Below, in pieces: positions 1 to 5,580 of a DNA stretch of 6,026 bases. Under the pieces are notes generated by a model. It saw only the letters and a list, made by a program, of their open reading frames with translations, had not been told where the DNA came from and did no database searches. Every line of letters begins with the position of its first letter. Position 1 is the first letter of the stretch. The translations under genes were made by a program, and so were the position numbers. Origin of the DNA: an uncultured Mollicutes bacterium (lineage in GTDB: Bacteria > Bacillota_I > Bacilli_A > RFN20 > CAG-826); contig CALBGF010000092.1 in NCBI GenBank assembly GCA_937893635.1, forward strand, positions 1-6,026, read 5' to 3'.

Positions 1-16
1 ATCAAAAAAGTGTTTT

Positions 17-46
17 TTTACGTAGTAAAATGTTGTAATATATATA
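17..46 (+). promoter_or_regulatory. Candidate sigma-A promoter for secG
   Basis: A TTTACG (17-22) resembling a -35 box is followed after 18 bases by TATATA (41-46); TATAAG at 43-48 is an alternative -10. The start of transcription would fall near 53, giving a leader of about 20 bases that carries the AGGAGGT ribosome binding site at 62-68. The -35 match is weak and AT-rich DNA yields many chance matches. The preceding A-tract/T-tract (4-9 and 13-19) and the inverted repeat TTTTAC-GTA-GTAAAA (16-30) may be the tail of a terminator belonging to a gene outside the window. Confidence 0.35.
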
Positions 47-74
47 AGCAAACAATAGTTTAGGAGGTAGACAT

Positions 75-326
75 ATGTTTTTAGCAGATTCAAATGGTAT
101 GCATTGGCTTGACGTTATATTCTTAATTGTCGCCGTTATATTAATTATACTTTCATTACTTCAAGGTGGTAAATCAGATGGTGCATCTGGTGCTATCACA
201 GGCGGAGGATTAAACATTTTTGCTAAGCAAAAAGAAAGAGGATCAGAAAAAGTTGTTTCAATTCTTACTTTTGCTTTTGCGGTTTTATTCTTCTTTTTAG
301 CAGTAATCGTTGATTACGTTATCTAG
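75..326 (+). CDS. secG: Preprotein translocase subunit SecG
   Basis: SecG is the small non-essential subunit of the SecYEG channel in the cytoplasmic membrane, where it assists SecA-driven protein export. The 83-residue product has the family's usual size and two-helix hairpin. Helix 1 spans about residues 12-29. A conserved polar loop follows, beginning LLQGGKSDGASG (28-39) with the typical Gln-Gly-x-Lys pattern, then GGGLNIF. Helix 2 spans about 60-82, and the protein ends within the membrane helix. The start ATG has AGGAGGT at 62-68, six bases upstream. Lying directly upstream of rnr is the usual Firmicutes position for secG, which supports the call. A hairpin terminator follows the stop, so secG can be made separately from rnr. 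Confidence 0.93.
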   Translation: MFLADSNGMHWLDVIFLIVAVILIILSLLQGGKSDGASGAITGGGLNIFAKQKERGSEKVVSILTFAFAVLFFFLAVIVDYVI

Positions 327-341
327 AAAATTGATGTGTTG

Positions 342-368
342 AAAGGGTGGTTTTAACTGCCCTTTTTT
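342..368 (+). terminator. Intrinsic terminator or attenuator between secG and rnr
   Basis: AAAGGGTGGTT (342-352) pairs with AACTGCCCTTT (355-365) through 11 positions including two G-U wobbles; the innermost pairs must open to leave a workable loop. The stem runs straight into six T residues (363-368). Only 24 bases separate it from the rnr start, and I see no convincing promoter in that gap. rnr is therefore probably expressed by partial read-through from secG or from a promoter inside secG. Confidence 0.75.
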
Positions 369-377
369 ATTGCTCGA

Positions 378-388
378 AAGGATGTGAT
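378..388 (+). promoter_or_regulatory. Ribosome binding site that sets the rnr start at ATG 393
   Basis: AAGGATGTGAT matches the full anti-Shine-Dalgarno complement AAGGAGGTGAT at 10 of 11 positions and ends four bases before ATG 393. The in-frame GTG at 384 lies inside this element and cannot be served by it. The true start is therefore 393. Confidence 0.8.
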
Positions 389-392
389 TAAA

Positions 393-2492
393 ATGCACGA
401 AAAAATTATAAATTATATTAAGGATAATCCTTATTGTAAGATGGGAGATTTATGTTCAATTTATGATGGTAGAAAAAATGAATTAATGAACATAATCAAT
501 AATTTAGTCATGGAAGGAGATATTATCGAAGAAGATGATACATACCTTACCCCATATAATTTAGGACTTATTAAAGCTAGAATTGTTAGTGTTAAACATC
601 ACTATGCTTTTGCTAATATTGCTGATACCGATGAAGATGTTATTATTGAAGAAAAATATCTTCATAATGCTTTACTTGATGATTTTGTTTATTTGCGTTA
701 TGAAGTAATGTTTGAAGTCGTTAAAGTTGTTAAAAGAGAACGTCAATATGTTGTAGGTGAAGTTCATAAAAGCTTTGGTACATCATATTTACTTGTTAAC
801 GGCATTGCCACAGACGGAACTAAATTTATTATTAATAACTATGATGGCTATAATGAAGCAATTGTAAAATGTAAAATTGAAGAAATTGAAAAAGATTCTA
901 TTATTGTTAGTGTTGTTTCTAAATTAGGAGATAAAAACGCCCCAGGAGTGGATATCACGCGTATTTTATTAGAACATGATTGTCCAGTTGAATTTAGTGA
1001 TGAAGTAAATGAAGAATTAACTAGAGTTCCTTTAGAAGTTAAAGAAAGTGATTTAGTTAATCGTCTAGATTTACGTAATGAATTTATTGTGACCATTGAT
1101 GGAGAAGACGCTAAAGACTTAGATGACGCTGTTAGTGCTTCAAAAGAAGATTATGGTTATTTAGTAGGCGTTCATATTGCTGATGTTTCTAATTATGTTA
1201 AAGAATATAGTGAATTAGATAAAGAAGCACTTAATCGTGGTACATCCATTTATGTTGCGGATCGTGTCGTACCGATGTTACCATTTATGCTTTCTAATGG
1301 TATTTGTTCTCTTAATCCACATGTTGATCGATTAACAATATCGTGTTTAATTAAATTAGATAAAAATGGTAATGTTCTTGGTTCAGAAATAAAACCAAGT
1401 GTTATTAGATCTAGTGAAAGACTAACTTATACCTACGTAAATGAAGTAATTGATAAAGGACTTTCTTCAACAAAGTTAGAAAAACAAATTCAATTACTTA
1501 ATGAAATTGCGTTATTATTACGTAAAATTAAAGTAGAACGTGGAGAATTAGATTTAGCCATTCCAGAATTAAAAGTAATTGTTAATAAAGATGGAGAAGC
1601 AATTGATTTAACAAAAAAAGTACAAAAAGCCGGAGAAAAGTTAATTGAAGACTTTATGATTCTTGCCAATGAACAAGTTGCGGAAACTATCTTTCGCATG
1701 AATTTACCATTTATTTATCGAATTCATGAAAATCCACCTGCTAAACGTATGGATACCCTTATTGCTTTTGCTTCTAGATTAGGATTTAAACCTCATTTCG
1801 ACGTTGTTAGTGTAAAACCTAAAGATATGCAAAGATTACTTGATGATGCTAAATATTCGGATAAATATACTATTTTAGGACAAGTATTATTAAGAAGTTT
1901 AGCTAAAGCAAGATATGCCACTAATAATAAAGGACACTTTGGTTTAGCAAGTAAATGCTATACGCACTTTACTTCTCCAATTAGAAGATATCCAGATTTA
2001 ATTGTTCATCGTTATTTACATAAATATTTATTTGAAGGTAATACTCAAAATGCTTATGAAAAAATGGAAGAACTTAATTATATTGCAGAAAATACTTCTA
2101 TGAAAGAACGTCGCGCGATTGCGGTAGAACGTGAATCTACGGATATGAAATGCGCTGAATATATGCGTCAATTTATTGGTTTAGACTTTAAAGGTTATAT
2201 TACTGGCATGAACAATTCCGGACTTTTTGTTGAATTAGATAATGGAGTTTCAGGAAAGGTTGCATTTGAGACAATGAACGATTATTATTTTGTTGATGAC
2301 AATTGTTTCCATGCTTCCGGAAGAAGAAAAGGAAAACGCTATTCTTTAGGAGATACTGTTGAAGTAACAGTTATTGATACAAATAAAGATGCGGGAGAAA
2401 TTTCTTTAGAAATAAAAAGTGAAAAACGTTTTGTTGGAAGACACGCAAGACGAAAAATAGAAAATAAGAAAAATAAAAGGAGAAGAAAATAA
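393..2492 (+). CDS. rnr: Ribonuclease R (RNB/RNase II family 3'-5' exoribonuclease)
   Basis: RNase R degrades RNA processively from the 3' end, including structured RNA, and takes part in rRNA and mRNA turnover in the cytoplasm. The 699-residue product has the full domain order: an N-terminal winged-helix-like region (about 1-55), two short cold-shock/OB regions (about 57-115 and 118-185), the RNB catalytic domain (about 220-560), an S1 domain (about 596-674) and a Lys/Arg-rich tail (675-699). The catalytic motif TIDGEDAKDLDDAV supplies Asp236, 242, 244 and 245 with the family's spacing. HFTSPIRRYPDL at 525-536 is the second RNB signature. At 699 residues it is shorter than the roughly 780-810 of B. 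subtilis and E. coli, mainly through compact OB domains and tail. The ATG at 393 is preferred over GTG 384 because of its ribosome binding site. The stop overlaps the next gene's start by one base, suggesting translational coupling. Confidence 0.96.
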   Translation: MHEKIINYIKDNPYCKMGDLCSIYDGRKNELMNIINNLVMEGDIIEEDDTYLTPYNLGLIKARIVSVKHHYAFANIADTDEDVIIEEKYLHNALLDDFVYLRYEVMFEVVKVVKRERQYVVGEVHKSFGTSYLLVNGIATDGTKFIINNYDGYNEAIVKCKIEEIEKDSIIVSVVSKLGDKNAPGVDITRILLEHDCPVEFSDEVNEELTRVPLEVKESDLVNRLDLRNEFIVTIDGEDAKDLDDAVSASKEDYGYLVGVHIADVSNYVKEYSELDKEALNRGTSIYVADRVVPMLPFMLSNGICSLNPHVDRLTISCLIKLDKNGNVLGSEIKPSVIRSSERLTYTYVNEVIDKGLSSTKLEKQIQLLNEIALLLRKIKVERGELDLAIPELKVIVNKDGEAIDLTKKVQKAGEKLIEDFMILANEQVAETIFRMNLPFIYRIHENPPAKRMDTLIAFASRLGFKPHFDVVSVKPKDMQRLLDDAKYSDKYTILGQVLLRSLAKARYATNNKGHFGLASKCYTHFTSPIRRYPDLIVHRYLHKYLFEGNTQNAYEKMEELNYIAENTSMKERRAIAVERESTDMKCAEYMRQFIGLDFKGYITGMNNSGLFVELDNGVSGKVAFETMNDYYFVDDNCFHASGRRKGKRYSLGDTVEVTVIDTNKDAGEISLEIKSEKRFVGRHARRKIENKKNKRRRK

Positions 2493-3718
2493 TGAAAAAA
2501 TCAGTTTTAAAAAAATATGCTGAATTAATTGCTAAAACAGGTATTAATGTCCAAAAAGGCCAAGATGTTGTAATTAGATGTGATCTTGATCAACCAGAAT
2601 TTGTAAAAATGGTCACTGAGTATTGCTATAAATTTGGTGCAAGAAAAGTAACCATCGAATGGTCTTATCAACCATTAGCAAAAGTTCATAATAAATATTG
2701 TAGCGTTAAAACATTAGCGACAATAGAAAAATGGGAAGAAGAAAAATTAAAACATAATTCTCTAACCTTACCAGCAGTAATTTGGCTTGATAGCGAAGAT
2801 CCAGATGGCTTAAAAGGAATGAATGAGAAGAAATCTGCGGAAGCTCAAAGAATTAGATATCCATTAATTAAACCTTATCGTGATGCAATGGAAAACAAAT
2901 ATCAATGGTGTATTGCCGCTGTTCCAGGTAAGAAATGGGCAAAAAAAGTATTCCCTAATTTAAGTGTAAGCCAAGCGATGGAAAAACTTTGGGAAGCAAT
3001 ATTGTACACATCACGTGTTGATGAAAATCCAATTGAAGCTTGGAAAAAACATAATGAAGATTTATTACATCGTTGCAATTATTTAAACAGTTTACATTTA
3101 AAATCTTTAACTTATAAAGCAAGTAATGGTACAGATTTTACTGTGGGCTTAATTGAAAATGCTTTATTTATTGGTGGAGGAGAAGAAACTCTTGGTAATA
3201 AAGTTTATTTCAATCCTAATATTCCGAGTGAAGAATGCTTTACTACTCCAAAAAGAGGAGATATTGAAGGAATTGTTTATTCATCAAAACCTTTATCTTA
3301 TAAAGGACAATTAATTGAAAATTTCTGGATTAAATTTGAACATGGCAAAGTTGTTGATGTTCATGCGGAAAAAAATGAACACGTGTTACGTGAAATGGTA
3401 AGTATGGATGAAGGTGCTACTATGTTAGGTGAAGTGGCTTTAATTCCATACGATTCACCAATTTCTAATTTAAATATCTTATTCTATAATACTTTATTCG
3501 ATGAAAATGCTTCTTGCCATTTAGCATTAGGAATGGGATTCCCAAATTGTATTAAAGATTTTGAAAAATACTCTTTAGAAGAAATTAGACAAATGGGTGT
3601 TAATGATTCCATGATTCATGTTGATTTTATGATTGGCACTAAAGACTTATCAATTGTAGGTACTACTAAAGAAGGCAAACAAGTACAAATATTTAAAGAT
3701 GGAAACTGGGCTTTTTAA
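2492..3718 (+). CDS. M29-family metallo-aminopeptidase (AmpS/PepS/AmpT-like)
   Basis: M29 enzymes remove N-terminal residues from peptides using two metal ions and act in cytosolic peptide turnover. The 408-residue length is normal. All five metal ligands known from Thermus AmpT are present at matching spacing: Glu248 (PSEECFTTP), Glu314 (LGEVALIP), His343 (SCHLALG), His376 and Asp378 (IHVDFMIG). The position of the conserved active-site tyrosine, seven residues after the ligand histidine, is Phe350 here (HLALGMGF). The C-terminus has the usual KEG-x5-FKDGNW ending. The start ATG overlaps the rnr stop (TAATG) and has AAGGAG at 2477-2482, nine bases upstream, so it is probably translated together with rnr. 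No signal peptide is visible. The family call is firm. Which of several M29 paralogues it represents, and its substrate range, cannot be read from the sequence, so no gene symbol is given. Confidence 0.92.
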   Translation: MKKSVLKKYAELIAKTGINVQKGQDVVIRCDLDQPEFVKMVTEYCYKFGARKVTIEWSYQPLAKVHNKYCSVKTLATIEKWEEEKLKHNSLTLPAVIWLDSEDPDGLKGMNEKKSAEAQRIRYPLIKPYRDAMENKYQWCIAAVPGKKWAKKVFPNLSVSQAMEKLWEAILYTSRVDENPIEAWKKHNEDLLHRCNYLNSLHLKSLTYKASNGTDFTVGLIENALFIGGGEETLGNKVYFNPNIPSEECFTTPKRGDIEGIVYSSKPLSYKGQLIENFWIKFEHGKVVDVHAEKNEHVLREMVSMDEGATMLGEVALIPYDSPISNLNILFYNTLFDENASCHLALGMGFPNCIKDFEKYSLEEIRQMGVNDSMIHVDFMIGTKDLSIVGTTKEGKQVQIFKDGNWAF

Positions 3719-3767
3719 TTAGCTGTAGTTATTAATCCATTATTTCAAAGCAGTAGGAGGAACATAA

Positions 3768-4853
3768 ATGGATAATATTGTTAATTATGCAGAACAAACA
3801 TTAGAGACATTCGATAAATTAGATTTTAAAACTGCAGATAGTCTAATTTTATCTTGGGTTTCTTATTTTCATTGGCCAAAAGAACTTAAAAGCGTTTATA
3901 GTTGGAAAGGAATTAAGCTAAAAGACCTTTTCCGCGCTGAATATTTTAAAGAACTATTTTGGGATGTATATGATCAAGAAGATACAAAGCGTTTGTTTGT
4001 TGCTTTAGTTTCTAGTCCAAGATATCGCAATGCGATTGTTAAAGGCTTTGTTGAGCGCTGGGATAAAGATAAAGACAAAGAAAAACAGTTTTCCGCGATT
4101 AGTTTTCAATTAAATGATAATGAATCTTATGTTGCTTTTCGTGGAACTGATTCTAGTTTAGCTGGTTGGAAAGAAAATTTTAATATGGCATTTCAATATC
4201 CTGTTCCTTCTCAAGAAGATGCCAAAAAATATTTAGATAAAGCCGCCAAACACTTAACAGGAAATATTCGTGTTGGTGGTCATTCTAAGGGTGGTAATTT
4301 AGCAATTTATGCTGCTGCGAATGCAAATAAAGAGTATAAGAGTCGTATAGCTAAGGTTTATTCTCATGATGGCCCAGGATTCTTAGAAATGGCTTTAAAG
4401 AGTGAAAACTTTATTTCTATTAGTGACCGTATCGAAAAGACTTTACCACAATCTTCTCTTGTTGGAATGTTATTAGAAAATTGTGGAGAAATGAAAGTTC
4501 TTAAAAGTGATCGCTTTGGAATTTGGCAACATGACCCATTTTCTTGGATGATTAAAGATAAAGATTTTATTTATATTAAAGCTATAACACCAAGCGCAAG
4601 ATATTTAGATCGTACTTTAAATATGTGGGTTAGATCAATGTCGGAACAAGATCGAGAACGTTTTGTAAATTCTCTTTATAGTTTAATTGATGTGGATAAT
4701 GTCAATATTCTTCCTCAATCGCAAGAAGAATGGCAAAAGAGTTTACCGTTGGTTGTTAATTCTGCAACCAAATTAGATAAAGATACAAAAAACTTTTTAA
4801 CTAAGACAGTGAAAACTTTATTACGTTGCGGAGTTCAAAATTTAAAAGTATAG
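3768..4853 (+). CDS. Mbeg1-like (DUF2974) alpha/beta-hydrolase, putative lipase/esterase
   Basis: This 361-residue protein looks like the Mbeg1-like/DUF2974 group of Firmicutes, which has a lipase-type alpha/beta-hydrolase fold; the substrate is unknown. The N-terminal region (TADSLILSWVSYFHW, about 22-36) fits that group. The strand YVAFRGTDSSLAGWKENF leads to the nucleophile elbow GGHSKGGN, which gives Ser173. SHDGPGF provides a candidate acid, Asp201, and WQHDPFSW a candidate catalytic histidine, His255. The triad assignment is inferred from order and spacing. There is no signal peptide or membrane helix, so it is probably cytoplasmic. AGGAGG (3755-3760) precedes the ATG by seven bases. 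The 49-base gap after the aminopeptidase gene shows no convincing terminator or promoter, so co-transcription with it is likely. Confidence 0.82.
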   Translation: MDNIVNYAEQTLETFDKLDFKTADSLILSWVSYFHWPKELKSVYSWKGIKLKDLFRAEYFKELFWDVYDQEDTKRLFVALVSSPRYRNAIVKGFVERWDKDKDKEKQFSAISFQLNDNESYVAFRGTDSSLAGWKENFNMAFQYPVPSQEDAKKYLDKAAKHLTGNIRVGGHSKGGNLAIYAAANANKEYKSRIAKVYSHDGPGFLEMALKSENFISISDRIEKTLPQSSLVGMLLENCGEMKVLKSDRFGIWQHDPFSWMIKDKDFIYIKAITPSARYLDRTLNMWVRSMSEQDRERFVNSLYSLIDVDNVNILPQSQEEWQKSLPLVVNSATKLDKDTKNFLTKTVKTLLRCGVQNLKV

Positions 4854-4866
4854 ATTCATAAAACTA

Positions 4867-4894
4867 TGTTATTGTTTAAATAATTTGCTATAAT
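4867..4894 (+). promoter_or_regulatory. Candidate extended -10 promoter before the small membrane protein gene
   Basis: TGCTATAAT (4886-4894) is a perfect extended -10 box. The region at a -35 distance (TGTTAT, 4867-4872, 16-base spacer) is a weak match. Transcription would start near 4901, inside the AGGAGTGA ribosome binding site (4900-4907), leaving a leader of only about 14 bases. That is possible but tight, so confidence is moderate. Activity here would let the 117-residue protein be made separately from the upstream operon. Confidence 0.4.
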
Positions 4895-4914
4895 CTAACA
4901 GGAGTGAGTTAAAA

Positions 4915-5268
4915 ATGAAAAATAAAATTAGAACACTTGTTATAGTTAGTATTGTATTTATGGTATTTATTGGTTTTTTATACATTTTTCCACAAGATGT
5001 TACAATTTCTAGCTATCAAACAACTTTTGCCCAAATGGGATTTAATTTTACTACAGAAGACACTAAAAATGTATTAATGCTTTCTGGAATAGCAACTTTA
5101 ATTACTTCAATTGGCACAAGCGTTTATGCGTTGTTAGTCTTGAAAAAGGCAACGAAAAAAAGTGTATTTATTGCCCCAGGCATATTGTTAATCATATTTA
5201 ATGGTTTATTTGGTATTATTGCTGGCATTATGACACTTTGCCTAAAGCAAGAAGAAATTAACAAATAG
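4915..5268 (+). CDS. Small three-helix membrane protein, possibly DUF4064-like
   Basis: I do not recognise a specific function. The 117-residue product has three hydrophobic segments: about 8-25 (from LVIVSIVFMVF), 53-76 (from NVLMLSGIATL) and 84-108 (from VFIAPGILL). The polar loop between the first two (about 26-52) is probably outside the cell, and a short lysine-rich turn (77-83, KKATKKS) would lie inside. The last segment, PGILL-x-IF-x6-IIAGIM followed by a charged tail, resembles the ending of DUF4064-type small membrane proteins. That is from memory and weak. The start has AGGAG at 4900-4904, ten bases upstream. It is the last gene of the block, with the stop directly followed by an intrinsic terminator. 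Codon choice matches the upstream genes, with ATT dominating isoleucine. Confidence 0.7.
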   Translation: MKNKIRTLVIVSIVFMVFIGFLYIFPQDVTISSYQTTFAQMGFNFTTEDTKNVLMLSGIATLITSIGTSVYALLVLKKATKKSVFIAPGILLIIFNGLFGIIAGIMTLCLKQEEINK

Positions 5269-5303
5269 AAAAGTTGTTACTACTAAGTGGTAACACTTTT
5301 TTA
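5269..5303 (+). terminator. Strong intrinsic terminator ending the secG-rnr block
   Basis: AAAAG (5269-5273) pairs with CTTTT (5296-5300), and TGTTAC (5275-5280) with GTAACA (5290-5295), with T5274 bulged. TAC (5281-5283) can also pair with GTG (5287-5289) around a TAA loop. A T-rich tail follows (5297-5302, then ATTAT). It begins one base after the stop of the small membrane protein, so it closes that transcript. Confidence 0.85.
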
Positions 5304-5314
5304 TTATGGTAAGG

Positions 5315-5358
5315 CCTAAAGTCGTGACAAGGACGATGAAATTGTCAGTCACGGCTGG
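5315..5358 (+). ncRNA. Candidate structured RNA element, two-tier stem-loop
   Basis: AGTCGTGAC (5320-5328) pairs with GTCACGGCT (5348-5356) over nine positions with one G-U. An asymmetric internal loop (AAG 5329-5331 opposite A5347) leads to a second stem, GACGA (5332-5336) with TTGTC (5342-5346), closed by TGAAA or by an extra pair and GAA. CC (5315-5316) can also pair with GG (5357-5358). A small hairpin GTGC-TAT-GCAC (5371-5381) follows. The higher GC content than the surrounding DNA supports a folded RNA. No promoter is obvious between the upstream terminator and this element, so its transcription is unproven. Confidence 0.4.
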
Positions 5359-5406
5359 AAAATAAACCAAGTGCTATGCACGTGAGAAATAAACTTATAG
5401 AAAAAA

Positions 5407-5463
5407 GTAACCTCCGATATAGAATGAAGTTGTTCGAAGCCATCAAAAAATAAAGGAGATTAC
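5407..5463 (+). promoter_or_regulatory. Stem that would hide the ribosome binding site at 5455-5458
   Basis: GTAACCTCC (5407-5415) is complementary to GGAGATTAC (5455-5463) at eight of nine positions, with one C-A mismatch (5411/5459). The paired strand is the ribosome binding site directly before the ATG at 5465, so folding would block ribosome entry there. The same CCTCC can pair with GGAGG at 5570-5574, the ribosome binding site of the 134-residue gene, giving two competing folds. Such a layout resembles translational attenuators. It is an inference from pairing only, and any CCTCC can pair with a ribosome binding site by chance. Confidence 0.35.
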
Positions 5464-5464
5464 A

Positions 5465-5479
5465 ATGAAAATTGCTTAA
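5465..5479 (+). CDS. Possible four-codon leader peptide (MKIA)
   Basis: AAAGGAG (5452-5458) stands six bases before ATG 5465, a well-placed ribosome binding site, but the frame reads only Met-Lys-Ile-Ala before TAA. If it is used it would be a leader peptide or ribosome-loading site for the downstream gene, not a functional protein. Reading on through two TAA codons (5477 and 5507), the frame gives a Lys/Asn-rich stretch to a TGA at 5561, so a broken small gene is the alternative. Chance is also possible in such A-rich DNA. Confidence 0.2.
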   Translation: MKIA

Positions 5480-5533
5480 AAATCAAAAAAACAAATAAAA
5501 GTTGATTAAATAAACAAAAAGTTAAAAAATAAC

Positions 5534-5561
5534 TTGAACTTAAAAAATAATCCTATATACT
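5534..5561 (+). promoter_or_regulatory. Candidate promoter for the 134-residue gene
   Basis: TTGAAC (5534-5539) and TATACT (5556-5561) are separated by 16 bases and match the sigma-A consensus at four and five of six positions. Transcription would start near 5568, at the ribosome binding site AAGGAGG (5568-5574), leaving a leader of about 13 bases. If this promoter is used, the structured region upstream would not be part of the gene's leader. Confidence 0.4.
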
Positions 5562-5580
5562 GAAGTGAAGGAGGGGCAAT

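Larger units (their letters stand above)
5304..5580 (+). other. Intergenic region with a GC-richer structured half and an A-rich half
   Basis: This 277-base stretch between a terminator and the last gene has no long reading frame. The first part is unusually GC-rich for this DNA (35 of 80 bases, 5311-5390) and foldable. The second is extremely A-rich (16 G/C of 100, 5461-5560). It fits an untranslated leader or small RNA. It matches none of the RNA classes I can recall: TPP, FMN, SAM, purine, glycine, c-di-GMP, guanidine and ZTP riboswitches, T-box, RNase P, tmRNA, 6S and SRP RNA. A decayed gene is the other option, since one frame is open from 5340 to 5453 without a ribosome binding site. 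Confidence 0.5.

Noticed and set aside
848..1096. Minus-strand open frame of 82 codons inside rnr
   Set aside because: It is antisense to the RNase R OB and early RNB regions, has no recognisable domain, and is explained as a shadow of a confident gene.
1490..1699. Minus-strand open frame of 69 codons inside rnr
   Set aside because: It is antisense to the RNB catalytic domain with no family features; a shadow frame.
75..4853. Use of the Mycoplasma code (TGA as tryptophan), suggested by the extreme AT content
   Set aside because: The long genes contain many TGG tryptophans and no in-frame TGA, so the standard code explains everything.
5319..5358. Hairpin considered as group II intron domain V
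   Set aside because: The asymmetric AAG/A internal loop and helix lengths do not fit domain V, and no reverse transcriptase or other intron domains are present.
5306..5365. Plus-strand frame of 19 codons beginning MVRPKVVTRT, recalling some phage small proteins
   Set aside because: There is no ribosome binding site, the ATG lies just after the terminator tail, and the frame is closed repeatedly afterwards.
5345..5443. Minus-strand frame of 32 codons with a hydrophobic stretch (LLFSISLFLTCIALGLF), resembling a type I toxin or signal peptide
   Set aside because: No ribosome binding site precedes its ATG, no promoter is visible on that strand, and hydrophobic short frames are common by chance.
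5304..5580. Considered as retron RNA, type III toxin-antitoxin repeat RNA, or CRISPR/tracrRNA
   Set aside because: There is no reverse transcriptase, no tandem repeats, no repeat-spacer pattern and no Cas gene in the window.
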